From Diogma glabrata (Eukaryota; Arthropoda; Insecta; Diptera; Cylindrotomidae): a DNA stretch of 64,000 bases. Location: positions 246,463,666-246,527,665 of the forward strand of contig OY856188.1 of NCBI GenBank assembly GCA_963693315.1. Reading direction: 5' to 3'. Below the pieces are notes generated by a model. That model was not told the origin of the DNA. It made no database searches and saw only the letters and a program-made list of their open reading frames with translations. Each line of letters begins with the position of its first letter. Positions within the stretch are counted from its first letter, which is position 1. The position numbers and the translations under genes were made by a program. Shown here piece by piece: positions 20,272 to 32,484 of this stretch.

Positions 20272-21860
20272 GAAGGCTGAAAAAAAACTTTTTTGACCCA
20301 AGCGAGTGGGGTGTCATTTGAAAGAGCACCAAATTTCAGAAACTTTACAATTTTTTTTAGAATTTTGTGGTACACAGTTTTTGAGTTATTCTAAAAAATG
20401 TGCAAATTCCAGACCGTTCCCCCCCCCCTACGTTTCGACACTGATTGACAGAAAAAATTGAAAAAATTCACTGAGACAGGAAATTTGCTATATTTTGAAC
20501 GAAAATTATAGCGAACTCTCAAATAATTATATTTCTGTGTGTTTAGGGGATGGGTGTAAGGGGGGTAAAAAAAACTTTTTTTGACCCAAGCGAGTGGGGT
20601 ATCATTTGAAAGAAGACCAAATTTCCAAAACATTGCAATTGTTTTTAGAATTTTGTGGTACACAGTTCAGGAGTTATTCTAAAAAATGTGCAAATTCCAG
20701 ACCGTCCCCCCCCCCCTACGTTTCGACACTGATAGACAGAAAAAATTGAAAAAATTCATAGAGATAGGAAGTTTGCTATATTTTGAACGAAAATTATAGC
20801 GAACTCTCAAATAATTATATTTCTGTGTGTTTAGGGGATGGGTGTGAGCGGGGTAAAAAAAAATTTGTTTTGACCCAAGCGAGTGGGGTATCATTTGAAA
20901 GAGCACCAAATTTCCAAAACATTGCAATTTTTTTAGAAATTTCCGGTACACCGTTTTGGAGTTATTCTAAAAAATATGCACATTCCAGACCGTTCCCCCC
21001 CCCTACGTTTCGACACTGATTAATAGAAAAAATTGAAAAAATTCATAGAGACAGGAAGTTTGCTATACTTTGAACGAAAATTATAGCGGACTCTCAAATA
21101 ATTATATTTCTGTGTGTTTAGGGGATGGGTGTAAAGGGGGTAAAAAAAAACTTTTTTTGACCCAAGCGAGAGGGGTATCATTTGAAAGAGCACCAAATTT
21201 TCAAAACATTGCAATTTTTTTTAGAATTTTGTGGTACACAGTTTCGGAGTTATTCTAAAAAATATGCACATTCCAGACCGTTCCCCCCCCATACGTTTCG
21301 ACACTGATTGACAGAAAAAATTGAAAAAATTCATAGAGACAGGAAGTTTGCTATATTTTGAACGAAAATTATAACGAACTCTCAAATAATTATATTTCTG
21401 TGTGTTTAGGGGATGGGTGTAAAGGGGGTAAAAAAAAATTTTGTTTGACCCAAGCGAGTGGGGTATCATTTGAAAGAGCATCAAATTTCCAAAACATTGT
21501 AGTTTTTTTTAGAAATTTCCGGTACAACGTTTTGGAGTTATTCTAAAAAATTTGCAAATTCCAGACCATTCACCTCCCTACGTTTCGACACTGATTGACA
21601 GAAAAAATTGAAAAAATTCATAGAGACAGGAAGTTTGCTATATTTTGAACGAAAATTATAGCGAACTCTCAAATAATTATATTTCTGTGTGTTTAGTGGA
21701 TGGGTGTGGGGAGAGCAAAAAAAAAACTTTTTTTGGAACCAAACGAGTGGGGTGTCATTTGAAAGAACACTGAATTTAAGAAACATTGCAATATTTTTTA
21801 GAATTCTGCGATGCATAGTTTTTTAGTTATTGATGAAAAAAGTGCTATTTTAAGTGTATG
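20272..21860 (+). repeat. 288 bp tandem array (about six units)
   Basis: The landmark GTGGGGTATCATTTGAAAGA recurs near 20304, 20591, 20879, 21167, 21456 and 21744, a period of 287-289 bp. Each unit has a run of 7-10 C, the word TACGTTTCGACACTGATT and TCAAATAATTATATTTCTGT. Because 288 is divisible by three, ~90-codon frames repeat on both strands. They are period artefacts, not genes. The outer units are the most diverged. Confidence 0.93.
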
Positions 21861-24800
21861 TATACCACCCTATATTTCGACGCTGATTTATAGAACAAAT
21901 ATTCTCAATTTAGACTATTAAAATACTTTAGCTAACATAAACAGCTATGGATAAGATTTAACCTCAAGTAACATTTTTGATCAATGTAGATGTGATCAAC
22001 ATTTACTATTGACGTTTACGATTAAACATTTATTCTGTTATGCGTCCATAGTCTGGCGATATAAAGACTTTACAACATAACTTTATGTCATTTATTTTTG
22101 ATAATGTGTTCTTTTACATTCACGGAACCCTTGGCGAGCGAATTTTATTCGCACTTGTCCGACTTTTTTATCTAATTAATATTATTTCTTTTCTTTTCAT
22201 ATTCTGGAGTATGTAATTCTCATTGACGCGGTTACAAACAGCAATAATATGATTGTAGTAGATTTTTGATATTACATAAAAAAATGGATTGCAAACAACT
22301 TTTTTCGTTGTTCAACAATAAAAGTGCATTGATTAGAAACAACATAAGAGTACTGACAAGTGTTCTTACAGGACAAAAATATTTGTGAAAAGAAGACAGA
22401 AGTTTTTAAATTTTGTTTTTCTCAAAAGTGTCCTTCTTAACCTATGAGTTCATATAAACATGTTTTTTATTTTTCCTTTTTAACATATCTACTAATAAAA
22501 TCTCCCCTGTAAAAAAACATTACGAAAAATACCTCTTTTAAAATTATGATCAATTGCAGTTCAATGTTGTGTAAATCACATAAGTTTAATGAGCCGAACA
22601 ATTTTATTTGTTGCTGCATATATGGATAAAAGTCAAATTTTCATTTTTATCAAAGGATATAACCCTATTATTGCAACAAATCAAAAGTTTGGAAACATAA
22701 GAAGCTTATGGTGGTGAATTGTGATATTTAAAGGAGAAAAAAAAACTGAATATTTTTCTTTCATCTTATTTTACTGATGCTATTTTTTTGTTTCTTTATG
22801 TACATATTTTCGTTTTTAATGAGAAAATTAAAGTTATAATTCGTGCGGAAACGCTTAATTTGTTTTGTTTCAGTATTTTAAAGAACGTTCTCGTATAACA
22901 GTGTGGGAAAATCAATCTTGAACGTAACATTTTTAACTCTGAAACTAAGTTGTTTGTTATAAAAGTCAGAAGATTTTAATTTTCAATTTTTTTTGTGCTT
23001 TTCTCATTTTCTTTATGTTTTGTTTGCTGTTGGTTTTTGATTATTTTTAAATTTGTTCTTCTTGAATGTCTTGATTACGTGTTTTTATTTCAATTAGGAT
23101 CAAATTCGGGTTTGTTTATGTTGTTTGTCTTTAAATTAAATTTTTGATATTTAACTTGAGATTGAAAAAAATTCTAATTCTTATGTTACAAATCAACACA
23201 AGTTTTCCCAAAAAAATCATTACTTTTGAAAACTGAGTAAATAATTGTTTTAAAACTTCAGACCACAATGAAATGATATGATGTAATATTCCAACCCGAA
23301 CTTCAATTTCTGAATAAACTTATTTGTTTGAAGCACTTAGATAAAATTACAAAAAATGTTTCATTGGTAGCCATTGCTAGAATTTTTTCACTTTTTTTTG
23401 CGTATTTTATCATTCAACTTTTTACTTGTTCCGATACGGAACATATGTATTTTAATTTTTTTCATAAATTGATGCCGTTGGAGTCACCATTTATTGTGAT
23501 AAAACAAACCATTTCGGTTTAATTTTTTTAAATATTTGTTTTAATTTCTTCCCATTTCTTGTTTTTACTATATGTACAGACTATGTTCATATTTATTTAG
23601 AAATAAAGCAGTTCTTCAGCACATTAAACTTGCTTAGTTGCTGTGCTGGGATCCCTGTTTTCAATAAGCTTACAACTGTATTATTATAAAAATTGATTAT
23701 ATGATAGAAATCTATCAGAAAAGAAATACCAATTCCCTTTTCTAACTATAAATTCACAAACTCTCAATTCTATTGGCAAGGATTTTATCCGACACTGAAA
23801 AAAAAATCTCTTAACTTCTCATGAAATCGATTCATGTTTTTCCTTTACGGTCGCTCAATTCTCTATCCCTTTGTTATGTTATAATTTTACAAATCTTTCG
23901 TTTTTAATTCAATATTCTCAGAAAATACAAAGCGTGTCTACATAAAACTCAACGATGTGCAAGAAAATAATAGTCCTAGCAAAGTTTTTTACTTCCTATT
24001 TTTGCATTTCTATAAAAAAACTTTTGGGAAAAAAACAATTTGCATAAAATTTTATGTGTCTAGATGGTTTTCAGCAACAACAACGTGAAAAGGAAAAAAC
24101 GAAAAACTCAACGAGAAGAAATGTGATTTGATATACGATACGACACTTTGTCCTGTTTCTATGTGTAGTAACTGATATTTTTATATTTGAATATATTAAC
24201 TATTGAGATGTAATGTAGGGTTGATTATTAGAAATTATTTGTTATAGAATATTGTTTTTTTTGTGAAATCTTGTTCACCTTATGTTGTCGATGGTTACAT
24301 AATCCTTAAATCTTAAATCTTTAGAGCCAGTATATTTGGAAAGTCTTTAAGACAAAAGATTTAAAAAAGGTTTTACAAAAATTTAGCATAAAAATTATGG
24401 AAAATGATTAAAGAAGTATAACAAAGTAACTTCATAAAAGGTTGTAGACTAAACTTAACTTTAAACAGACGCAAAAAACCATGAGAAACTCATCAATAAT
24501 TGCAAAAAAGTTCTTCTGTCATATAGTCGATATTGTTGTTTTGAGAGATGCAATAACACAATTGTAGTAGATTTTGTATATTGGACTAAATTTATAGAAA
24601 GAATTATATATTGAAGAACTGCATTTGCCACCATAATAGACTTCAGTTGCGAAGCTAGGTCTGTCAAATGAAAAAACTTCTTAGCACAAGTATCTATGGA
24701 ACCAACAACTCTTTGTTTATCGTTTTATAGAAGTTTTATGAATATGTAAATACCAAACTTTTGACTAAAGTTAAAGATATCAAAAATTCAGATTAAAATT

Positions 24801-25170
24801 TTTAAATCTTTCAACTTTTTAATTATATGTTTTTCAACTGGCAAGCCCAATTGTTTCTTAACTAAGATAAACTTTCAAAAAATTTAAAATCTGTTCAATA
24901 AAATGTTTATATGAGGAAATAAAATGTCAGATTAAAATATTTTAACTTTAAAATTAATGTTAGCTACTTCCAAGAGTTTATTGTTATATAAAAGTTTTAT
25001 TGAACTTAAAAGTAAGCTGTGGTTCATTATGGAAATGAAAAGCTTAATCTTTCCTTTTCGAAAGTTCTTAAAAATATTTTTTTGACAATAAAAAATATTA
25101 TTTCTTTTGTTTTAGTATAACTAAAATTAAGTATAACAAACACAGATTCTATGGTTAAAGAGATAATTTT
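21861..25170. other. AT-rich stretch without recognised genes
   Basis: From 21861 to 22172 is the right end of the GGTTCCGT-bounded repeat. From there to 25170 I find no coding motif, tRNA or clear repeat on either strand. Confidence 0.5.
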
Positions 25171-26265
25171 ATGTCTTCAATTTCTGTAACACAGTCAACA
25201 TTCACTGTAGGCTACAAATCTGAAAGCTCACTACTGATAGATGAACCCAAACCCCAAGATAAGGACTTTCAGGCTCTACTGACTGAACTGGCCGGGCTAA
25301 ACAAAAAAACTACTAAAACAAAAAACATAAAGATCAAAATAAGAAGCCAACAAATATACTCAAACACAAATCCAAGAAAAAATTGAGGAGGAAACAAAAA
25401 AGTCATTGGGATGGCCGTAAAATAATCCAGCTGAATCTTAACAACAAAATCAAAAGCAAAAAACATAACTACAACAAACAAAGGGGATTTGGAAAGAGTG
25501 CTTTGGCCTTTGATGAAATCGATCATAGGCGGTCAGATTTAACTAACTGGCAAGCTATGGTATATGGTCTAATGCTCTAAAAATTAAGGGATAGCATATA
25601 CTTGCTCACCGTTTCCTTGTTAACTAAACACACTACCAAAACATCCTGTGATGACAATAAAGAAGTAGGTGTAGGGATAGAGAGAACTTATTTACGCTGG
25701 CCCAAAGCACAGGCGACCCTTTTCCCTGTTATTGTCTACTGGTCTGCGCTCTTCGTACCCTGCAACAAGTTACGCTTTAACGAATAGGATTCTGGAAGAC
25801 CATGGCAGTTAGACAATTTAAGCGTAATACATGGTGATCAAGACCTCAATCCAGTGAAAGGGATGGCTAACCATCAGGATAGTCACAGAACAAAACTAAA
25901 CAAACAAAACTAAAAACACAAATGTTGTATGCATCAGGACTGTCTTAGCACTTTCCTTCCGACCACTTAACAACACATACATATGTACAAAGCTACACAT
26001 ATCAAATTTGGGGCGAAACTTTAGGCTACTGTGGGGGTCACAGGTGGCAGATAGTGAAGGGCCTACATACAGATATGCTGTTTGTAGGAGAGCTGCGAAT
26101 AATCAGTCCCTCACCAAGAGAACAACACAATCAAATCCAAGAGCGCCTGTCCCACAGTGGGCGGCTCACTGATCAGAATCTGTCTTTATGTTAGAAGCGG
26201 CTGTTTATTTTCATTTGGCGGTAAATCTTAAATGCTAAGAGAAAAAACTCCGAAAATAAATCACG
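25171..26265 (+). other. Region 5' of the R1-type LINE; orphan open frames
   Basis: A 71-codon frame (25171-25386) and an overlapping 65-codon frame (25383-25580) show K/N/Q-rich sequence without a recognisable domain. The GC content rises at about 25600-26200, as in the LINE, so this may be LINE 5' sequence. I cannot prove that it belongs to the LINE or that the frames are translated. Confidence 0.3.
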
Positions 26266-27720
26266 ATGGAGACTAGTGTAGGATCAAACCTTACGGTGCA
26301 GGGAATACGAAAACCAGTATCGGTGACTGTAGGAAGTGGGCAAGCAGGTTCTTATTGGTTGAGACGCAGAGATTGTAATGATGAAATAGTGGCAAATATG
26401 GCCGCTGTACCAGCTTCTACTACAAATGATAAGCTACTAAAAGCGCTATCCAACACGTTATCGTGCGCTCGGACTTAGGTATATGTCGAAAAGGAACAGT
26501 AGACATCCTTTAAAGATCACGACGTAAGTAGTTATCCCAAAACAATCAAACAAGTGATACCAGGAGGTACACAGGGTGTCTGTAATAATGGCATAGTCAC
26601 CTTATTGGGGGTTACTTATAAAATTGAACAGCTGCAAAAAAATTATGTTGAACACACGTTCTAGAAACCAAAACGTTTAGGAATCTTGTTAACGAAATTA
26701 AAGATTTGCACAAATCTGTTGTGGTGTGAATGACCTCACTGTTGTCTAAAACGTTGAGCCACAGGTGAAAAAAGTATGCCAGACTTCTCCGACCTTTACA
26801 GCAAGCTTCGATGAAACATAGAAATGACACCGAAGTGGAAATGGTGAGGACATGAAAGTTCAACTGCCTTCGCCGAAAAAAAGCATACGACCAGAAAAAT
26901 CTTGAGAGAACCTAAGCTAAGATCAGAGCGGAGCGTGATCCAACTGAAAGAACAAAAGGTCGAGCCTATGAACCAAAACGAATTCCCTGCGTTAGCATCC
27001 GAAATGAAATGGCAACCCCCAAGAAGACGTAATAGGAAAAAAATGCGTCCTGTTGAGCCTATACGCACAACGAGCCACGCAAGCCTAGGAAAAGAACACC
27101 ACAGTCGGATGCAATAATAATATCTAGGTCCGGTGAAAAAAGTTATGTGCAAATGATTGAAGGGATGGAAGTGAACCCGGAAGTAAAAGAGCTCGTGGAG
27201 TGTGTTACTAATATTATGAAAACAGCTAAAGACGAGCTGTTTTTTGAACTTAAAACAGCGAACTCAATTTCTAGCACGCATAGCTAGCACTCAAAGACTC
27301 GGCGAGTGCAAGGACGATGTGTCAAGAAACTGTTATATAGGGTTGCGACATAGATGAATTAACAACGAGGGAAGGTATCTGCATTGCAGCTCGGAGCCAA
27401 TTTCTAACAATCGGGCCTATCTAAGCCAATACAATCAAGTTTTAATGACAATCCGAGACGGGAACAGAACAATCAGCCCATACGCTCGTTACGTCTGGAC
27501 ACAGCCAAATTAGATTGGTAAATGCTGTTTCAGATGTCTTGATTACGATCATGTAACAAGGCACTGTATGCGGAAGAAAAGGTCACAAATCGAAAAATTG
27601 AAAAAAGCCTTCAAAACGTGCTCTTTGTCGGGAACCACAGGGACTAATTGTCATTCTACAGTAGGCAGTAGATATCCAGCCTACAAAAAAGTGCTAAAGC
27701 TTACTTCTGCCCATAATGGT
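26266..27720 (+). pseudogene. LINE ORF1 (gag-like) remnant
   Basis: An ATG at 26266 starts a 70-codon open piece. Another piece near 26960-27117 has the FPAL and basic RRRNRKK blocks. Around 27520-27570 the words CCFRC...DHVTRHC look like a CCHC knuckle typical of R1/jockey ORF1 C-termini. The frame changes repeatedly. Confidence 0.6.
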
Positions 27721-27729
27721 TAAGTGTTT

Positions 27730-28330
27730 CCAGATAAATCTTAACCACTGCGAGGCGGCACAGGAACTAATGACAAACCGTTAAAGATCAGAAAGTAGAC
27801 GTGACATTGATTTGCGAACAATATAGAATCACCGTTGCCGATGAGAACTGGGTTGAAGACAGGACGAGCAAAGCTGCTATTTGACTTGCAATGCTCTTTC
27901 TTTTGAGCGCAGATCTAGTCGTCAACATGAGGTCTAAAGTTGTCCAAAGTTTCCCACCTCTATAGCTGCTACAATCCTCCTAGCACTACACTGGTTGAAT
28001 TTTAGGATACGTTTGACCGACTAATGGCAGATGTCAGACAAAAATCACCCACCGTAATTGCAGGTGATTTTAGCCCCTAAAGATAAGAAATTACTTGAGG
28101 CGTTGGCCAGATTATATCTGGTACTGCTCAAACATGATTCCACTGAAACATTTAATAAAGGAGAAGCAAGTTCAATCATCGATATCACTTTTGCAAGTGG
28201 AACATTCTCAAGAGAAGCATAACTAAAGGTGTTTGACTTGTATACGCATAGTGATCATCGTGCTATTATATTTGAACCCAAACCACCACAGTGGTTTGAA
28301 AGGCACCAAGTCAAGCGGAAGATGCAAAAT
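27730..28330 (+). pseudogene. LINE AP-endonuclease remnant
   Basis: The word TVIAGDF (about 28050-28072) corresponds to the GDFN block of the endonuclease, and YTHSDHRAI (about 28240-28268) corresponds to its C-terminal SDH block. A stop follows GDFSP directly. Confidence 0.7.
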
Positions 28331-28449
28331 GGGTGGAAAATCAAGGAGTTGGATGCAGAGATACTGGACTACATGGTTGAATGTATTCTAATACCGGAGA
28401 GTGATACTAAGATAATAGCAAAATTTATAGCGAGACATCTTTAAAGCAC

Positions 28450-30435
28450 CTGTGATGCATCTGTGCCACGCAAAAGCAACAGTAATGGACGATACCCAAT
28501 ATTCTGGTGGACTAAAAATATTACCCGTTTGAGAAAAGAGTGCCTCAATTTCCGGAAGAAATGTACACGGAGGAGAAATCAAGAGCACTATGAGCGGTTC
28601 CACAGGAATTTCCGGGAACAGCGAAAAGAATGGCGGAAAGCAATTGCTAAAAGTAAAAGAAGATCACTCCATTGTATTATGGATGAAGTTCAGAATAGCC
28701 CATGCGGAAGTGCGTACAAAATTATACTCACTAAACTAAGGGTGTTCAGTTAGCGGCATCAGTCTGCCCAGATATAATGACTGAAATTGTTTCTGTTTTT
28801 TTCCACACCACGCTGACTTCTCCCTACCTCGTGTGCTGCAAATTGAGGATAGCTCAATTTCGGCTGTCACCACCGAAGACGATTCGCGCTGCTCATTCGA
28901 TTATCCGTTAATAGCACGCCTGGTCTCACGCCTGGACGGCATCCCAAATATCGTTTTACAAACAGCGATAAAGATGAAGCCGATTATATTCAAAAATATC
29001 TACTCTGCCAGCCTTAGAAAAGGGATATCTCTTGAGGAATGGAAGCGCCAGTGCCTTGTGCTTATACAAAAAGGTGACAACCCACCACAAGAACCCTCGT
29101 CTTACCGTCCCCTGTGCATGCTGGACACAGTTGGAAAGATTTTTGAGAGAATAATTAGTATTCGACATGAGCAACATATTAAAGGCGAGTGGAACCTTTT
29201 TGACCGGCAGTTTGGTTGCAGAGAGAAACGCTCAACCATTGATGCAATCTCTGCACTTTGTGGGATAGCGCATAAAACTTTGAGTAGTAAACGATGGCTG
29301 GAGGGTGAAAAATATTATTTTGCTGTTGTCACCCTGGATGTTAAAAATGCCTTTAACTCTGCCAACTGGAACCAAATCCTGAAAGCGCTAGACAAACTGC
29401 ACGTACCTGGTCTAACTTTGGTCTATGAAACGCAGGTCCTCAGAAGGACAATATAACAGGAGGAGTATCCCAAGGATCGGACATCACGTTAGTTCATGTA
29501 GGTGTTCTCAGAGTGCACGTGCCGGAACAAACAACGATTATCGGCTATGCAGATAACATTACTATGGTTGTTGTAGCCGGAACCAGAGGACTACCTAGGG
29601 TTGGCTGATCACAAAACGGAAGTCGTACTAATGAGTAGCAGAAAAGTGGTGGAAGCATCGATATCCAGGTTGGTTGTCAGATCATATAACATCTGGCCAG
29701 CATATGAAGTATTTGGGAGTCGTTCTAGAACACAGACTCAATTTTAGAGACCATCTGATGTATGCTGGGACAAAACGAAACGAGTTTATTGCTGCTCTTG
29801 CGAGGCTTATTCCAAACATTTGTGGCTCTTTACAACCGTTCACAACGCTTCTTGGTATCGTTAGCACATCAATATTGATGTATGTTGCACCCATATGGGC
29901 CTCAGCGGTGAAAACTTCATCTTATGTTAGACCTATTCAAATGGCCTATAACATCGTTCCGTATTTGCTGTGCTTTTTGATCAGTGTCTGATGAGGCTGT
30001 AAATGTTGTTGTGGGTAGGATGACGATTAAAATTGCAGTAATAGAGATATCGGTTCTGCGTATAGCAACACGAAATGATATTGACCGATGAACTTGCGAA
30101 GACTTTATCATAGATAGTCATATAGAATGGTAAGAAAAATGGAAATTTTTGACCATGGACGATGGATCTTTGGGATGATCCATAACATAAAAACACGCTG
30201 ACGATGCAGATGATCTCAGGTCATGTTTAAGCATGTTTCCGTGAAATTTAAGCACGTAACGGACCCAAACTGTCTCTACTGTAAGAAAAAGGCTGAAAAT
30301 GCAGAGCACGTGCTAATCGAATGCGGAATTGTTGCAAACGCTCGAAGACTTGTTAAGCAGCATATGAAAGAGTCAGTTATGCTGAGCTCAAAAAACAACT
30401 GGAACATAGCAAATGAGATCATCACAAGTATATAA
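28450..30435 (+). pseudogene. LINE reverse transcriptase remnant with C-terminal finger
   Basis: The best-preserved frame is 28833-29456 (207 codons). It contains QKGDNPPQEPSSYRPLC, LDTVGKIFER, FGCREKRSTIDA and VTLDVKNAFNSANW, the standard R1-clade RT blocks. The catalytic box near 29540-29570 reads YADN instead of YADD and follows frameshifts. The thumb region KYLGVVLEHRLNF lies at 29700-29750. A C-X2-C...H...C finger (about 30265-30330) matches the region after RT in R1 elements. It is clearly inactive. Confidence 0.85.
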
Positions 30436-30619
30436 TGTAACGACTGAGACAAGACGAATGAAGAGCAGCCATGCTCAACACTACGCAGCAAAACTACGAC
30501 AACGCAACATTATAGTCGAGAGCGTATTACACTTAACCCCTGCCCTGTGAAGGAATGCCTTAATTGATGGTACCGCAGGGATACAAAAGGATCGCACGAG
30601 CAAGGGAGATGTTTTCACT

Positions 30620-30649
30620 CGGTAAAAAGCCGAGCCTGGCTTTTTACCG
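30620..30649 (+). repeat. 12 bp perfect hairpin in LINE 3' region
   Basis: CGGTAAAAAGCC (30620-30631), a six-base loop GAGCCT, then GGCTTTTTACCG (30638-30649). It precedes the A-rich tail and could be part of a 3' RNA structure used for priming. That role is inference. Confidence 0.7.
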
Positions 30650-30720
30650 GGTTAAAACAGGAGCAGAAAGTCAGGTTCCTCGTGTTTTTGAAACGTTTCA
30701 TCTTCCTACAAAAAACAAAA

Positions 30721-31480
30721 AAAAAATCAAATCAAAATTTTAAAAGGAAATAACTCTTAAGAAAATTCAAAATGAAATTAAAAAAAAAATTTCAAATGCA
30801 CAAACAAATTAAGTTAAAAATGGGAACCATGACCACCTGATACAAACTGGGTCATTTTCCGACCGTTCATTTTCTGAGTGCACAAATTCCTTAAAACACA
30901 AGAAAAAAATAAAAATAGAAGTTATCATGATTTTGAATGTGGTGTATACAACGGATTGGAGAAAAAAGAACTTAGAATTAATAAACAAAAATAATCTTTT
31001 TCAAAGAACCCAATTTTAGAGGAAGGAAGTTCCCAAAAAAAAAAACAATTGCGTTGGATGTTGGTTGGAAGATAACGTGATGCAAACAATATTTTTTTGG
31101 TATAGCTCTCCAAAAATTTCCAGAGTACCTTATCCATTAGATACCAGCGAAATATTCGAAACCATAATAATTATTAATCGAATGGAAAAGAAAGCCTTGA
31201 ATCTTGTACCATAGCAACAAGTTTGTTTTATTCATTTATCAATTCTGTCATCCGAAATTTATCATAAAATTTAAAATACAAACATATTTGAAAATGCTTC
31301 GAAATCCAGAAAGTATTGCTGAGAAGGCAAAGATATTGTATTGGGTTTAGTTCCCCGCAAATCTCGTGACATGTATCATAAAGAGCATGAAAATTTCAAC
31401 AGCAAGAAAGAAAATACGGGCATAGCCGTTATTAAAATGGTTGCTATGACGACTCTTACGGTCTAGGCTGAAATTTAAGC
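30721..31480. other. AT-rich stretch without recognised features
   Basis: A-rich from 30710 to about 30800, presumably the LINE tail. I see nothing recognised after that. Confidence 0.45.
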
Positions 31481-31510
31481 ATTTTACGGACTGAAATGAG
31501 TCCGTAAAAT
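31481..31510. repeat. 12 bp perfect hairpin
   Basis: ATTTTACGGACT (31481-31492) and AGTCCGTAAAAT (31499-31510) around GAAATG. It lies ~170 bp outside the left 439 bp arm. Confidence 0.7.
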
Positions 31511-31678
31511 AGCTATTTTTGGGAGCGTATACAAAAAAGTAATTTTGGCAACTTACAACAGTTTTAAAACTTTTAGAATTTGAAAATCGATTAACATTTT
31601 AAATATTCAAAATAAGTTTTTCGGTTTTTCATGCACGGTTCTTCATGTACACTCGTACAAGTATTTACGGGGCATTTC

Positions 31679-32116
31679 ACGCCAACTAAGTTTGAAAAAA
31701 AAATTTTTGTGTCTCAAACTTTAGGAATAGGTACTTTGGGAAAACAAGTATCAAATTTTTTCAGATTTTTTGACTCACACCATGGCCGTCAGTGGCGCTT
31801 ACAAAATTCGATTTTTTGCCTTGATCACAAACTTGTGAATTTTGTAGGCAAATGAGTGCGACTGAAAAAAAACGAAAGAACATGATTTTGTTAGAATTTT
31901 GACCATAGGCTACGATAAAAAAAATACTTTCAAAATTTGTTGGGGTAGTTTTCACCCTTATTTTAAGGGTTAAAGTTATAAAACCGAGATTTCGAGAAAC
32001 ATGTCACGATTTGTTTTTAATTTTTTTTAATGTTTTCTTTTAATTATTTCCTTACGATTAATTTATGTTTTGCGATGGGCATCGACCAGGAACTGCCCCA
32101 AAAAAAGACCCAGAGG
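31679..32116 (+). repeat. Left 439 bp inverted arm
   Basis: Inverted partner of 35583-36021. Open frames crossing the arm have no protein resemblance. Confidence 0.88.
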
Positions 32117-32484
32117 TTAAAAAACGTTGTTTTAGCGTAAATATTTTCTAATTCTGTGAAATAATCTCAATAACGGTAGATCTTAAGCAAAAACTATCAC
32201 ATATACTTTCAATTTAGAATTTTATGTAGAACACGATGGTTACTTTGAAATTTCAAAATTGGACGATTTTAGAAAAGTTGGAAGCCATATTTGATCCGCC
32301 ATTTTGTTTTTAAAAATTTACCTTTAGATTCGTAATCAGAAACTCAAACAATCTAAAAATGAACTATTTTTTTTATCATTTATTATATCACAGAATGAGA
32401 AAATACGCTAAAACCACGTTTTTCCACTTTTGGGTCTTTTTGGAGTTCCTGGTCGGTGCCCATCGCAAAACAAAACTTAATCGT
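32050..32484. repeat. Nested inverted pair (~110 bp arms)
   Basis: 32050-32163 and 32384-32484 are inverted copies containing CACAGAAT, ACGCTAAAAC and the CCTGGTCG-TGCCCATCGC word, separated by ~220 bp. The left member overlaps the inner end of the large left arm. Confidence 0.8.

Larger units (their letters stand above)
9695..22172 (+). mobile_element. GGTTCCGT-bounded repeat element, split by a provirus
   Basis: The left end has AGGGTTCCGT (9695-9704), followed by its own inverted copy ACGGAAC, which gives a hairpin. The right end has ACGGAACCCT (22122-22131), then paired GCGA/TCGC words, CACTTGTCCGAC and a T-run to about 22172. Between them lies a 288 bp tandem array. Removing the provirus at 10468-20267 gives an element of about 2.7 kb. 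From memory, the same start and end words (GGTTCCGT; CACTTGNCCG plus T-run) and C-runs occur in a repeat type common in moth genomes. That relationship needs a database search. Confidence 0.6.
26266..30720 (+). mobile_element. Decayed R1-clade non-LTR retrotransposon (LINE)
   Basis: The order is gag-like ORF1 with zinc-knuckle remnant, AP endonuclease, reverse transcriptase, C-terminal CCHC finger, then a 3' region ending in an A-rich tract. This matches the R1/Waldo group. Many frameshifts and stops show it is inactive. It is flanked by ordinary AT-rich DNA, not by 28S rDNA. Confidence 0.8.

Noticed and set aside
20157..21816. Repeated ~60-90 codon open frames on both strands
   Set aside because: They recur every 288 bp, a multiple of three, and follow the repeat units. 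They have no protein motifs and no splice or promoter context.
22173..25170. Hidden host gene in the long AT-rich interval
   Set aside because: Open frames are short, have no motifs and lack convincing splice signals.
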